Assembly (NCBI RefSeq): GCF_900091525.1
Contig: NZ_FMCU01000026.1
Location: 1 to 64,000 of the forward strand
Length of the DNA stretch: 64,000 nt
Direction of reading: 5' to 3'
Source of the DNA: Micromonospora matsumotoense
Lineage (GTDB): Bacteria; Actinomycetota; Actinomycetes; Mycobacteriales; Micromonosporaceae
Below, piece after piece: positions 25,547-35,927 of this stretch. Numbering within the stretch: the first letter of the stretch is position 1; the number at the start of each line of letters is the position of its first letter. The translations under genes were made by a program, and so were the position numbers. Below the pieces are notes generated by a model. It saw nothing but the letters and a program-made list of their open reading frames with translations. It had not been told where the DNA came from and did no database searches.

Positions 25547-26428
25547 ATGAGCGAACGGCGGAGCCCCACCATCCGGCGTCGCCGGCTCGGTGCCGAGCTG
25601 CGTCGACTGCGGGACGGTGCCGGCATCACCATAGATGCGGTCGCCGAGCAGTTGGAGTGCTCCGCCTCCAAGGTCTCCCGGATCGAGACCGGTCACACCT
25701 CGGCGACCCCGCGCGACGTCCGGGACATGCTCCGCATCTACGGGGTGGTGGGCGCGGACAGCGAAGAGCTGGTGCAGATCGCCCGCGAGGCCCGGCAGAA
25801 GGGGTGGTGGCACCCGTACGGCGCCGTGCTCGTGGGGGCGTACGTCGGCCTGGAGGCGGCGGCAGGTGCCATCCGATCGTACGAGCAGCAGGTCGTTCCC
25901 GGTCTGCTGGTGACCGAGGAGTACGCCAGCGCGATGATCCAGGCGGCCCGTCCGGAGCTGACCGCCGACCAGGTGCAACAACGGGTGCGTGTCCGAATGG
26001 GCCGTCAGTCGTTGTTGACCCAGGATGATCCGGTCGATCTGTGGGCGGTGCTCGATGAGGCGGTGTTGAGGAGGCCGGTGGGCGGCGACGCGGTGATGCG
26101 TGGTCAGCTCAGGCGGTTGGTGGAGGTGGCCGAACTGCCGAACGTGACGTTGCAGGTCCTGCCCTTCGAGGTGGGAGCGCACGCCGGCATGGACGGGCCC
26201 TTCACGATTCTCAGATTTCCCGACTCGATGGATCCGGATGTCGTGTACGCGGAGAACGCCACGGGTGGGCTCTTCCTGGAGAAGAGCGACGAGCTGCAGA
26301 AGTACAACTCCATCTTCGATCAGATTCAGGCAGCGGCCAGGCGACCGGAGGAGTCCATCGCACACATCGCAGAACTGGCAGAGGAGCCGTTGTGGAAATG
26401 GCGACCAAGAGGTTCCCCGAGGACCTGA
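25547..26428 (+). CDS. XRE regulator with DUF5753 domain
   Basis: A 293-residue protein. The XRE HTH is at about residues 14-70 (LGAELRRLRDGAGITIDAVA, then SASKVSRIETGH). The remaining about 190 residues match DUF5753 (YEQQVVPGLLVTEEYASAMI, LPFEVGAHAGMDGPFTILRF). This is the BldB-partner type of regulator, very numerous in Streptomyces and Micromonospora, normally paired with a DUF397 protein as here. The ATG is preceded by weak ribosome-binding sequence. Its 3' end overlaps the DUF397 gene by 37 nt, implying co-translation. Confidence 0.92.
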   Translation: MSERRSPTIRRRRLGAELRRLRDGAGITIDAVAEQLECSASKVSRIETGHTSATPRDVRDMLRIYGVVGADSEELVQIAREARQKGWWHPYGAVLVGAYVGLEAAAGAIRSYEQQVVPGLLVTEEYASAMIQAARPELTADQVQQRVRVRMGRQSLLTQDDPVDLWAVLDEAVLRRPVGGDAVMRGQLRRLVEVAELPNVTLQVLPFEVGAHAGMDGPFTILRFPDSMDPDVVYAENATGGLFLEKSDELQKYNSIFDQIQAAARRPEESIAHIAELAEEPLWKWRPRGSPRT

Positions 26429-26619
26429 CGCAGGCGACCTGGTTCAAGAGCTCGAAAAGCGGGCCGAACTGTGACAACTGCGTCGAGGTGGCTTACGTGA
26501 TCGGGGCGGTCGGGGTACGGGACTCGAAGGACAAGACAGGTCCCGCCCTCGTTTTCGCCCCCGGGGAATGGAACGCCTTCGTCGCCGACGCTCGGAACGG
26601 CGCGTTCGGCCAACACTGA
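26392..26619 (+). CDS. DUF397 protein
   Basis: A 75-residue protein of the DUF397/BldB-like family: LTQATWFKSSKSGPNCDNCV at the N-terminus, VGVRDSKDKTGPALVFAPGE in the middle and a WNAFVADAR ending. These proteins are thought to interact with their paired XRE-DUF5753 regulator, sometimes as toxin-antitoxin-like pairs. The start is either GTG 26392 or ATG 26398, both inside the upstream gene. Confidence 0.88.
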   Translation: MEMATKRFPEDLTQATWFKSSKSGPNCDNCVEVAYVIGAVGVRDSKDKTGPALVFAPGEWNAFVADARNGAFGQH

Positions 26620-26773
26620 CCAACGCAGCGTGGCGTTGACCGCGGGCCGGTCGGGGGACACTCCCCGGCTGGCCCGTCGCCACTTCCGCCCCGCGTCGTT
26701 GAACCCCTCGGTACGGCGCTGGTCGACGACCCGCCGCACGCGGCGACAACCGAGCGAGGCAGGCGAGACGCAC

Positions 26774-27175
26774 ATGACGACGATCGGCTCAGAGAACCTC
26801 ACCAACGGCCCGGGCAGGACCGAACGCTTCGGCGGCAAATACCGCAGCGCACGACGCGACACGATGCTCACCGAGGTGGGTGCCGGCGACACCGAGTCGG
26901 GTCGCGACGGTGTCCCCGCGCCCGAGCAGGCCGGGTCGCCGCTGTCGCTGCCCTCGCTCGACCCGAACCCGCTCGCCGAGCCGTCGTTCCCGCCGGCCGG
27001 CTGGCCCACGGAGCCACCCGAGTCGCTGATCGACCACCCGCTGCTGCGCGGCCTGCTGCTGGAGTTGCCGCCGAAGGGGAGCATCCCGCCGCCCGGCTGG
27101 CTGGACCGGTGGTTCGAGGCGACCCGGGCAATCCTGGAACTGCTATACGTGCAGGGAGCTGGCCGCAGCCGGTGA
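26774..27175 (+). CDS. Hypothetical protein downstream of XRE/DUF397 pair
   Basis: A 133-residue protein of no recognised family. The N-terminal third is polar (NLTNGPGRTERFGGKYRSAR). The middle is Pro-rich, with PSLDPNPLAEPSFPPAG. The C-terminus contains two short helical segments (HPLLRGLLLELPPKG and LDRWFEATRAILELLYVQ). The ATG follows GCGAGACGCAC, a poor ribosome site. It sits 154 nt after the DUF397 gene in the same direction and overlaps the convergent membrane protein by 33 nt. It may be the effector of the XRE unit, but nothing in the sequence says so directly. Confidence 0.6.
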   Translation: MTTIGSENLTNGPGRTERFGGKYRSARRDTMLTEVGAGDTESGRDGVPAPEQAGSPLSLPSLDPNPLAEPSFPPAGWPTEPPESLIDHPLLRGLLLELPPKGSIPPPGWLDRWFEATRAILELLYVQGAGRSR

Positions 27176-27763
27176 GGCGGGCAGGCCGACCAGCGCGGGG
27201 CCGGTGCCCGGCAGCGTCCGCTCGGCGAGCCGGTTGTGCCGCAGGCCGTGGCGTACCCCGATGGCGAGAACGGCCAGCCCGCCGACGGTGAGCGCCACCC
27301 CGGTGACCCCGTTGCCGGCGCTCAGGCCCAGCCCGGCGGCGGAGAGCAGGCCCGGCACGGTGGCCAGCGCGGTCACCTGCGCCGGCAGGCCGACCAGCGG
27401 GTGCCCGGCGGCGGCCCGCAGGCCGTACGGCGCGGGGGTCTCCGGCGCGGCGGCGAACGCGCCCGCACCGGCCCGCAACCGGCGGACCCGGCGCACCGTG
27501 CAGACCGCCACCGCGAGCGCCGGGACGGCCACCAGCGGAAGTTGGCCGGCAGCCCGGTCGACCGGGGTGTCCCCGGCGCTGGTCAGCCCGACGGCCAGCA
27601 CGGCCAGGGTCAGGCCGACACCGACGACGGAGAGGACGAGCAACCATCCGGTACGCCGCCGCAGGGCGCGGGCCCGGTCCAGCCGGGGGAGTCCGTCGGC
27701 CACGACGCCGGCGGCGAGCCAGACGGCGGCGATCGGCAGTAACACGATGAGATGCCCATCCAT
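27143..27763 (-). CDS. Hypothetical polytopic membrane protein
   Basis: A 206-residue protein with about five hydrophobic helices (LIVLLPIAAVWLAAGVVADG, WLLVLSVVGVGLTLAVLAVG, LVAVPALAVAVC, VTALATVPGLLSAAGLGL, ALTVGGLAVLAIGVRHG). The ATG at 27763 was chosen because the first helix follows at once; a 19-residue upstream extension is not hydrophobic and lacks a ribosome site. No family is recognised. It overlaps the convergent gene at its 3' end. Confidence 0.75.
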   Translation of the reverse strand: MDGHLIVLLPIAAVWLAAGVVADGLPRLDRARALRRRTGWLLVLSVVGVGLTLAVLAVGLTSAGDTPVDRAAGQLPLVAVPALAVAVCTVRRVRRLRAGAGAFAAAPETPAPYGLRAAAGHPLVGLPAQVTALATVPGLLSAAGLGLSAGNGVTGVALTVGGLAVLAIGVRHGLRHNRLAERTLPGTGPALVGLPASPAAASSLHV

Positions 27764-27893
27764 GGACACAGCCTTGCCCGCAACGGCGTACGGCGAATCC
27801 GGGGCGGGCCCCTGTTCCACCCCGACGCGCCCCCGTAGGGGTGACCGGTCAGCCCGTCACCACGACACCGGCCGGTCGTCCGGAGTGGACGCC

Positions 27894-28696
27894 TCAGACC
27901 GCGAAGGTGGCCGGTCGTTCGGTTGCCGGGGCCGGGGGACGGGCCTTCCACAGACCGGTCTTCTGGCCGGCCAGTCGGGTCAGGTAGGCCGGGTTGAGGA
28001 TGACGTACCGCCGCCAGAGCCGCCTCGGCTCCAGGCCGAGCCGCCAGAACCACTCCAGGCCGGCCCGTTGCATCCACGGCGGCGGCTGCCGGAGCAGGCC
28101 CGCGTGGTAGTCGAAGGCCGCGCCGACGGCCATCAGCGGCATGTCCAGCAGGGGCCGCATCGCGTAGGTGAAGACCTCCTGGCGGGGGCAGCCCAGACCG
28201 ACCAGGACGAGCCGGGCGCCACTGGCCCGGATCCGGTCGGCGATCTCGACGTCCTCGCCGGGCCCGACCGTGCGGAACTTCGACGGCTCCACCCCGGCGA
28301 TCTTGAGGGCCGGGAACATCCGCTCCAGCGCCGGGATCAGCTTCGCCAGGGTCTCCTCGGTCGACCCGTACAGGTAGACCGGTAGGCCCTCCTCGGCGAA
28401 GCGGCGCAGCACGTGCAGGGTCAGCGTCGGGCCGTACACCCGGTCGGCCAGGCCGGCGTGGTGCAGCAGGTTGAGCGCCCAGCGCACCGGCTGCCCGTCC
28501 GGGGTGACCACGTCGAAGGAGTTGAGCCGGGCGTTGTGCGCCGGATCGAGCACCCCGGTCATCACCCCGTGCACGGCCAGCGCGGTCAGCGCCAACGGCC
28601 GGCGGTCCCGGGCCGCCGCGACGACCTGCTCGGTCGCGGAGGCGTAGTCGGTGGCGTCGACCAGGACGCCGAGGACGTTGCGCTTGCCCTGTGCGG

Positions 28697-28700
<4 letters not shown>
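27894..28700 (-). CDS. WecG/TagA/CpsF-family glycosyltransferase
   Basis: A 268-residue GT26 glycosyltransferase that adds a sugar (typically ManNAc or ManNAcA-like) to a lipid-linked precursor of a wall or exopolysaccharide. Signatures are FDVVTPDGQPVRWALNLL (about residues 61-78), VYLYGSTEETL and LVLVGLGCPRQEVF. The C-terminal basic amphipathic stretch (GLEPRRLWRRYVILNP) fits membrane association. Its ATG overlaps the stop of the upstream epimerase gene by 4 nt, so the two form an operon. Confidence 0.9.
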
Positions 28701-29770
<1,070 letters not shown>

Positions 29771-29849
29771 ACGACACTCCTGGTCAGCTGGGAGGCTGGG
29801 AAAAACCACCGGAGCATAGCCTGACGTCCGGTACGCCCCGATACGAAGT

Positions 29850-29876
29850 GAGGGCCCCGCATCCTGCGGAGCCCTC
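29850..29876 (-). terminator. Terminator after tRNA-Leu
   Basis: Arms GAGGGCCCCGCA (29850-29861) and TGCGGAGCCCTC (29865-29876) pair with one mismatch and a 3-nt loop, just downstream of the tRNA on the minus strand. Confidence 0.7.
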
Positions 29877-29882
29877 GTCTGG

Positions 29883-29968
29883 TGGTGGGGATGGGGGGAG
29901 TTGAACCCCCACGTCCTTTCGGACACACGGACCTGAACCGTGCGCGTCTGCCATTCCGCCACATCCCC
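29883..29968 (-). tRNA. tRNA-Leu(CAG)
   Basis: On the minus strand the acceptor arm GGGGATG pairs with CATCCCC. The D-arm is GCGGAATGGCAGACGC. The anticodon loop is TTCAGGT (anticodon CAG). A long class II variable arm (GTGTCCGAAAGGACGT) and the T-arm GGGGGTTCAACTCCCCC follow. A genomic CCA is encoded. A tRNA-Leu next to fhaA is also found in mycobacteria. Confidence 0.95.
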
Positions 29969-30220
29969 GTGGCACAACCTCGAACGCGGTGGCGCGTCGA
30001 CCCCACCGTCTCCGGTGGGCCCGGAACATCCTACCCGGTCCTGCGGTCTCGCCTCGACCGGTTACCGTTCCTACGAGCGGTCACCCTTCGTGGCGGACGA
30101 AAGAGTAGCACGGTCGCAGGGGCCGCTCCGAACGGGCCGCCGCGCGGTGGCCGAGCGGCGCGCGAGCTGCATGCGCGCCGTCCAGATACCATCATGTCCT
30201 CGGGACCCGAGGAGGAGCCG

Positions 30221-30988
30221 GTGAGCGTGCTGCAACGCTTCGAGAAGCGTCTGGAAGGCCTGGTCGAGGGGGCCTTCGCCAAGGTCTTCAAAGGGGTGGT
30301 CCACCCCGTGGAGATCCTCAACGCCATGCAGCGGGAGGCCGAGGCGCACAAGGCCATCCTCGCTGGTGGCCGCACCCTGGTGCCGAACCGCTACGTGATC
30401 GATCTCTCCCCGTACGACCACAGTCGGTTGGCGCCGTACGCCGCCGCGCTGGCCCAGGAGCTGGCCCAGTCGCAGGCGGAGTTCATCGGCGAGCAGGCGT
30501 GGACGGTCTACGGCGACGTGATCGTCGAGGTGGAGCGGGGCGAGGGGCTGGACACCGGCATGTTCCGGGTCACCGCCGAGGTCTACACCGGCGGTGAGGT
30601 CGCCCCGGTGTCCTCGCCGGGCGGCTACGACCCCGGCCCGCCGGCCTACCCGGCGTACGACCAGGGCGGTGGCTACGGGCCGCCGCCGGGGCACGGTGGT
30701 GGCGCCCGCAACGTCCGGCTGGTCTCCGGTGACGGCCGCACCTATCCGTTGCAGATGGGCTCGACGGTGATCGGCCGTGGCGACCAGGCCAACCTGCGCC
30801 TGCCGGATGTCGGGATCTCCCGGCGGCACGCCCGGCTGGACTTCGACGGCGGCCAGGTGGTGCTGACCGACCTCGGGTCCACCAACGGCACCATGGTCAA
30901 CGGCCAGCGGGTCTCGGCCGTCGCCCTCAATCCGGGCGACATGATCCAGCTGGGCACCACGACGCTGACCTTCCGCGTGGACGGCTGA
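30221..30988 (+). CDS. fhaA: FhaA: DUF3662 and FHA-domain protein
   Basis: A 255-residue regulator of envelope synthesis. The N-terminal DUF3662 domain spans about residues 1-115 (VLQRFEKRLEGLVEGAFAKV, then VHPVEILNAMQREAE). A Gly/Pro/Tyr-rich linker follows. The FHA domain spans about 165-253 (STVIGRGDQANLRLPDVGIS, RRHARLDFDGG, DLGSTNGTMVNG) and binds phosphothreonine on proteins such as MviN/MurJ in mycobacteria. I chose GTG 30221 over ATG 30194 because GAGGAGGAG lies directly before it and homologues begin at this VLQRFE-type segment. First gene of the kinase operon; fhaB follows after 6 nt. Confidence 0.94.
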   Translation: MSVLQRFEKRLEGLVEGAFAKVFKGVVHPVEILNAMQREAEAHKAILAGGRTLVPNRYVIDLSPYDHSRLAPYAAALAQELAQSQAEFIGEQAWTVYGDVIVEVERGEGLDTGMFRVTAEVYTGGEVAPVSSPGGYDPGPPAYPAYDQGGGYGPPPGHGGGARNVRLVSGDGRTYPLQMGSTVIGRGDQANLRLPDVGISRRHARLDFDGGQVVLTDLGSTNGTMVNGQRVSAVALNPGDMIQLGTTTLTFRVDG

Positions 30989-30994
30989 CCCGCC

Positions 30995-31483
30995 TTGCCG
31001 GAACTCGTCATCACGGTCGCCCGGTTCGGGTTCCTCATCCTGCTGTGGATCTTCGTGTTCACGGTGGTCGGTGTCATCCGTCGGGATCTCTTCGCCGGTG
31101 CCCGGTCGGGGCGGCTGGTGGCCGCCCCGCGGGGGGTCGGGGCCGCTACCCAGCAGCAGGCGGCGAAGCCGGCGAAGGCGAAGCGGGGTCGGGCGGCCCA
31201 CCAGTTGGTGGTCACCGCCGGCCAGCTCGCCGGCACCCGGATCACCCTCGGTGAAGCGCAGATCACCATCGGCCGGGCCGAGGACTCCACCCTCGTCATC
31301 ACCGACGACTACGCCTCCGCCCGGCACGCCCGGCTGGTGCCCCGCGACGGACAGTGGTTCGTCGAGGATCTCGGCTCGACTAACGGCACGTACCTCGATC
31401 GCGCTAAGGTCACCGGACCGACCCCCGTCCCCCTCGGCGTGCCGATCCGTATCGGCCGCACCTCTCTCGAATTACGGCCATGA
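30995..31483 (+). CDS. fhaB: FhaB (FipA-like) membrane FHA protein
   Basis: A 162-residue protein with an N-terminal transmembrane helix (about residues 6-28, VARFGFLILLWIFVFTVVGV), a basic linker and a C-terminal FHA domain (about 72-160: ITIGRAEDSTLVITDDYASA, RHARLV, DLGSTNGTYLD). It is expected to recruit phosphorylated division or wall-synthesis proteins to the membrane. TTG start six nt after the fhaA stop. Its stop overlaps the pstP start by 4 nt. Confidence 0.93.
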   Translation: MPELVITVARFGFLILLWIFVFTVVGVIRRDLFAGARSGRLVAAPRGVGAATQQQAAKPAKAKRGRAAHQLVVTAGQLAGTRITLGEAQITIGRAEDSTLVITDDYASARHARLVPRDGQWFVEDLGSTNGTYLDRAKVTGPTPVPLGVPIRIGRTSLELRP

Positions 31484-32904
31484 CTCTGACCCTGCGCTAT
31501 GCGGCCCACAGCGACCGCGGTCTGATCCGAGACGGAAACCAGGACTCCGTCTACGCCGGGCCGCGGCTCCTCGCCGTCGCCGACGGCATGGGCGGCATGG
31601 CCGCCGGTGACGTCGCCAGCAACATCGTCATCGGTGCCATGGCGCCGCTCGACGAGGACGTCCCGGGGGACGCGCTCGTCGACGCGCTGCGATCGGCCGT
31701 GGGCACCGCCAACCAGCAGCTCCGCGACACCGTGGATGCCAACCCGCAGCTGGAGGGGATGGGCACCACGCTCACCGCGACCCTCTTCTCGGGCAGCAAG
31801 CTCGGCATGGTCCACATCGGCGACTCGCGGGCCTACCTTCTGCGCAACGGCGAGTTCGCCCAGATCACCAAGGACGACACCTACGTCCAGATGCTCGTCG
31901 ACGAGGGACGGATCAGCGCGGAGGAGGCGAGCAGCCACCCCCAGCGCTCGCTGCTCACCCGCGCCCTCGACGGCCGGGACATCGACCCGGAATACAGTGT
32001 CCGGCAGGTGCTGCCCGGGGACCGCTACCTGATCTGCAGCGACGGCCTCTCCGGTGTGGTGAGCGCCGAGACCATCGGCGACAGCCTCCGGGAGTACACC
32101 GACCCGCAGCAGTGCGTCGAGCGGCTGGTGCAGCTCGCCCTGCGTGGCGGCGGCCCGGACAACATCACCGTGATCATCGCGGACGCCACCGACCAGGACA
32201 TCGTCGAGGCGAGCCCGATCGTCGGCGGGGCCGCGGCCCGGGACCGGGGGATGGCCACCGCGGCCGACGACTCCACCCCGGCGGCCCGCGCGTCGGCGCT
32301 CTCCCCCCCGCGCCCGCCCGCGCCGGAGGAGCCTGCGACCAACCGGGACGACGACCCGGACCGCCCCCGTCGACCGCTACGCACCGTGGCGATGCTGGCG
32401 GCACTGCTGGTCATCCTCGGTGGCGGCCTCTTCGCCGGCTGGAGCTACACCCAGCGGCAGTACTACGTCGGGGCGACCGACAACGGGCAGCTCGCGGTCT
32501 TCCGCGGGGTGCCCGGTCAGGTCGCCGGCCTCGACCTGTCCAGCGTGCACTCGACCAGCCAGGCCAAGCTCGACGACCTCACCCTGGCTGCCCAGGAGCA
32601 GGTCAAGCAGGGCATCCAGGCCAAGAGCCGACCGGACGCGGTGCGCCGGCTGGCCGAGCTGACCAGCGAGGACCCGGCCAACCCCAACCTGAAGCCGGTC
32701 TGCCAGCCGGTGCCCTCCCTCGTCACCGGCTCCCCGGCGCCGGCGAACTCACCGGTGCCGCCGAGCCCCGGGGCGACCAGCCCCGGCGCGACCGGCGTGC
32801 CGGGCGTCACCGGCACCCCCACGCCGCCCACCACACCCGACGCCTCGGCCTCCGACGCGGTTCCGCCGGCCGGAGACCCGGCGGGCTGCCGGTCGCCCGA
32901 GTGA
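31480..32904 (+). CDS. pstP: PstP: PP2C-type Ser/Thr phosphatase
   Basis: A 474-residue membrane phosphatase that reverses PknA/PknB phosphorylation. The PP2C domain spans about residues 1-240, with metal motifs SDRGLIRDGNQDS, AVADGMGGMAAGD, HIGDSRAYLLRNG and GGGPDNITVIIAD. A juxtamembrane Pro-rich region precedes one transmembrane helix (about 301-321, TVAMLAALLVILGGGLFAG). An extracytoplasmic about 150-residue domain ends in a Pro/Ser/Thr tail. ATG overlaps the fhaB stop (ATGA). Confidence 0.95.
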   Translation: MTLTLRYAAHSDRGLIRDGNQDSVYAGPRLLAVADGMGGMAAGDVASNIVIGAMAPLDEDVPGDALVDALRSAVGTANQQLRDTVDANPQLEGMGTTLTATLFSGSKLGMVHIGDSRAYLLRNGEFAQITKDDTYVQMLVDEGRISAEEASSHPQRSLLTRALDGRDIDPEYSVRQVLPGDRYLICSDGLSGVVSAETIGDSLREYTDPQQCVERLVQLALRGGGPDNITVIIADATDQDIVEASPIVGGAAARDRGMATAADDSTPAARASALSPPRPPAPEEPATNRDDDPDRPRRPLRTVAMLAALLVILGGGLFAGWSYTQRQYYVGATDNGQLAVFRGVPGQVAGLDLSSVHSTSQAKLDDLTLAAQEQVKQGIQAKSRPDAVRRLAELTSEDPANPNLKPVCQPVPSLVTGSPAPANSPVPPSPGATSPGATGVPGVTGTPTPPTTPDASASDAVPPAGDPAGCRSPE

Positions 32905-32933
32905 CCGTCGGCTGAGATCCGAGGGACACCTCC

Positions 32934-34424
32934 TTGACCGCAGCGGCCCACCCGGTAGTCTCGCCCGCCACGACGGGCGAGCGGCCCGGCGTACGTTTGG
33001 CGCGGTCCCGGCGTAACGCCGAACTGTCCCTGCTGGTGCTGGCGATGGTGCTGGTGGCCGCGTACGGGGCGATCGTCGAAGCGAACCTGCTCGACACCGT
33101 CACCCGCGACTTCTGGATGCCGGCTGCCGCGCTGGGGCTGGTCTTCCTCGGCATGCACCTGGTGATCCGTTGGCTGGCACCGTACGCCGATCCGGCCCTG
33201 CTGCCGGCGGTGGCCCTGCTCAATGGCATCGGGGTGGGCTTCCTGCGTCGGCTCGACCTGGGCAAGGCCGCCCCCGCCGACCGGGAGACGCTGGCCATCT
33301 TCGCCGGCACCGGCGGTCGTCAGCTGGCCTGGACGCTGGCTGCGGTGATCCTGGCCGCCGGGCTGCTGGTGGTGATGCGCGACCACCGCGCGGTCTCCCG
33401 TTACGCGTACACCCTGGGGTTGGCCGGCATCGTGCTGGTGATGATCCCGGCGGTGCTGCCCGGCCGCTTCTCCGAGATCAACGGCGCGAAGCTGTGGATC
33501 CGGGTCGGCGGGTTCAGCATCCAGCCCGGTGAGTTCGCCAAGCTGGCGCTGCTCGTCTTCTTCGCCTACTACCTGGTCCGCAAGCGTGAGGTGCTGTCGC
33601 TGGCCAGCCGCCGCGTCCTCGGTATCGACTTCCCGCGCGGGCGGGATCTCGGCCCGGTGGTCGGGGTCTGGCTGATCAGCCTGCTGGTCCTGGTCTTCGA
33701 GAAGGACCTCGGCACCTCGCTGCTCTACTTCGGCATGTTCGTGGTGACGCTCTACATCGCCACCGAACGGGTCAGTTGGCTGTTGATCGGTCTGGTCCTC
33801 TTCTTCGGCGGGGCCTACCTCGCATACGTGCTCGGCGGCACCGTGGGCGGCCCGTTCGCCAACTTCTACACCCGCGCCGAGATCTGGCTCGACCCGTTCG
33901 CCGAGCCGTACGACCGGGGTTACCAGTTGGTGCAGGGGCTGCTCGGCCTGGGCAGCGGTGGCCTGTTCGGGTCCGGGCCCGGTGCCGGGGAGCCGCTGGA
34001 GATCCCCGAGGTGCAGAACGACTTCATCTTCGCCGGCATCGGCGAGGAGATCGGCCTGTTCGGGTTGACCGCGCTGCTGGTGGTCTACCTGCTCATCGTC
34101 GAGCGGGGGCTGCGGGCCGGGCTGGCGGTGCGGGACTCGTTCGGCAAGCTGGTCGCCGGTGGTCTCGCCTTCACCCTGGGGCTCCAGGTCTTCGTGATCG
34201 TCGGCGGGATCAGCAAGCTCATCCCGCTCACCGGTCAGACCACCCCGTTCCTGTCCGCCGGTGGTTCGTCGTTGATGGCGAACTGGCTGCTCATCGCGGT
34301 GCTGCTGCGCATCTCCGACGCCGCCCGGCGGCCGGTGAACCAGGGCGGTGGCCCGGCATCCCGCCCGGGTGGCGGCCCGCCGGAACAGTTGCACGGTGCT
34401 CCCACGGAGGTGATCCGCCCGTGA
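32934..34424 (+). CDS. rodA: RodA/FtsW-type SEDS peptidoglycan glycosyltransferase
   Basis: A 496-residue polytopic SEDS glycosyltransferase that polymerises lipid II. About twelve transmembrane helices are visible. Family motifs include GFSIQPGEFAKLALLVFFAY, FEKDLGTSLLYFG (the essential Asp of SEDS proteins), YQLVQGLLGLGSGGLFGSG and PLTGQTTPFLSAGGSS. TTG start 29 nt after pstP; its stop overlaps the pbpA start. It pairs functionally with the class B PBP encoded next. Confidence 0.95.
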   Translation: MTAAAHPVVSPATTGERPGVRLARSRRNAELSLLVLAMVLVAAYGAIVEANLLDTVTRDFWMPAAALGLVFLGMHLVIRWLAPYADPALLPAVALLNGIGVGFLRRLDLGKAAPADRETLAIFAGTGGRQLAWTLAAVILAAGLLVVMRDHRAVSRYAYTLGLAGIVLVMIPAVLPGRFSEINGAKLWIRVGGFSIQPGEFAKLALLVFFAYYLVRKREVLSLASRRVLGIDFPRGRDLGPVVGVWLISLLVLVFEKDLGTSLLYFGMFVVTLYIATERVSWLLIGLVLFFGGAYLAYVLGGTVGGPFANFYTRAEIWLDPFAEPYDRGYQLVQGLLGLGSGGLFGSGPGAGEPLEIPEVQNDFIFAGIGEEIGLFGLTALLVVYLLIVERGLRAGLAVRDSFGKLVAGGLAFTLGLQVFVIVGGISKLIPLTGQTTPFLSAGGSSLMANWLLIAVLLRISDAARRPVNQGGGPASRPGGGPPEQLHGAPTEVIRP

Positions 34425-35926
34425 ACGCGCCCCTGCGCCGCGTCGGCGTCGTCGTCATGGTCCTGTTCGGTCTGCTCTTCGCCAACCTGAACTGGATCCA
34501 GGCCTACAAGGCAGACGAATACCGCAACAGTGACTACAACGGCCGGGTCCAGGTGGCCGAGTACGAGCGACGGCGGGGCAACATCGAGGCCGGCGGCACC
34601 GCCGTGGCCACCAGCAAGGAGACCGGCGGCAAGCTGAAGTTCCAGCGCAGCTACCCGGCTGGGGCGAAGTACGCGCACGTGCTCGGCTACAAGCCGGTCA
34701 ACCTGGGCGACACCGGCATCGAGCGGCTGGAGAACGACTTCCTCGCCGGCACCAGCGACGCCCTGCTCGGCAACCGGATCAAGGACATGTTCACCGGGGA
34801 CGAGAGCGGCGGCGGCAACGTGCTGCTGAGCATCTCGAAGCGGGCCCAGGACACCGCCTACGAGCAGTTGCGCAACAACGACACCGGTGCGAAGCGGGGT
34901 GCGGCGATCGCCATCGATCCGCGTACCGGCGCGGTGCAGGCGCTCGTCTCGATGCCCGGCTTCGATCCGAACCCGCTCGTCGACCACGACACCAACGTGG
35001 CGGCGGCGGCCTACAACAAGTACGAGCAGGACCCGGAGGGCCCGCTGAAGAACCGGGCACTGTCGGAGGTCCTGCCGCCCGGCTCCACCTTCAAGATCGT
35101 GGTGGCCGCCGCCGCCCTGGAGAACGGGGTCGGCAAGGACACCGAGATCCCGGCCGGACCGAGCTGGACCCCGCCGACCTCGGGCGCACCGATCCGTAAC
35201 GCCGCCCCGTCGATCTGCCCGGAGGCGCAGGTCACCCTGATGGACGCGGTCACCGAGTCGTGCAACACCGGTTTCGCCCAGCTCGGCGTGCGACTGGGCG
35301 CGGACACGGTGAAGGAGAAGGCCCGGCAGTTCGGCTTCGAGCAGGACGACCTCTCCGTCGGGCAGCTCGGCGAGGGGGGCCTGCCGGTGGCGGCCAGCCG
35401 GACCGGCGACATGCAGAACCCCGACGGCGGCACCGACCCCGCCGCGCTGGCGCAGTCCTCGATCGGCCAGAACAACGTCCGGATGACCCCGCTCCAGGGG
35501 GCGTTGATCGCCGGCTCGGTTGCCAACAAGGGCCGGCAGATGCGGCCCTACCTGGTCAAGCAGCTGCTCGGGCCGGACCGCACCACCAGCTACTACAACG
35601 CCCAACCCCGCGAGCTGCGGCAGCCGGTCAGCGGTCAGGTCGCCGACGACCTGCGCGACATGATGGTCAGCGTGGTGAAGAACGGCACCGGTCGCTCCGC
35701 GGACATCGACGGCTACACCGTCGGCGGCAAGACGGGCACCGCGCAGTCCGCGCCGGACCGGCCCGACCACGGCTGGTTCATCGGTTTCGCGCTGGACAAG
35801 AACGGCAACGCCGTCTCGGCGGTCTGCGTGGAGCTGGAGCAGGCGGGCAGCGGCGGCAGCGCCGAGGCGGCCCGGATCGGCGGCAAGATCATGCAGGCGG
35901 CCATCGCCGATGCGGGGGGCCGCTGA
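34421..35926 (+). CDS. pbpA: PbpA: class B penicillin-binding protein
   Basis: A 501-residue transpeptidase that cross-links peptidoglycan, partner of RodA. One N-terminal transmembrane helix (about residues 8-26) is followed by the PBP dimerisation domain and then the transpeptidase. Catalytic motifs are SxxK in PPGSTFKIV, SxN in TESCNTGF and KTG in VGGKTGTAQ. GTG start overlaps the rodA stop by 4 nt; pknA starts one nt after its stop. In mycobacteria PbpA activity depends on PknB signalling, consistent with this operon. Confidence 0.95.
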   Translation: MNAPLRRVGVVVMVLFGLLFANLNWIQAYKADEYRNSDYNGRVQVAEYERRRGNIEAGGTAVATSKETGGKLKFQRSYPAGAKYAHVLGYKPVNLGDTGIERLENDFLAGTSDALLGNRIKDMFTGDESGGGNVLLSISKRAQDTAYEQLRNNDTGAKRGAAIAIDPRTGAVQALVSMPGFDPNPLVDHDTNVAAAAYNKYEQDPEGPLKNRALSEVLPPGSTFKIVVAAAALENGVGKDTEIPAGPSWTPPTSGAPIRNAAPSICPEAQVTLMDAVTESCNTGFAQLGVRLGADTVKEKARQFGFEQDDLSVGQLGEGGLPVAASRTGDMQNPDGGTDPAALAQSSIGQNNVRMTPLQGALIAGSVANKGRQMRPYLVKQLLGPDRTTSYYNAQPRELRQPVSGQVADDLRDMMVSVVKNGTGRSADIDGYTVGGKTGTAQSAPDRPDHGWFIGFALDKNGNAVSAVCVELEQAGSGGSAEAARIGGKIMQAAIADAGGR

Positions 35927-35927
35927 C

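Noticed and set aside
30194..30220. ATG 30194 as the fhaA start
   Set aside because: GAGGAGGAG falls between this ATG and GTG 30221, and the conserved N-terminus begins at the GTG.
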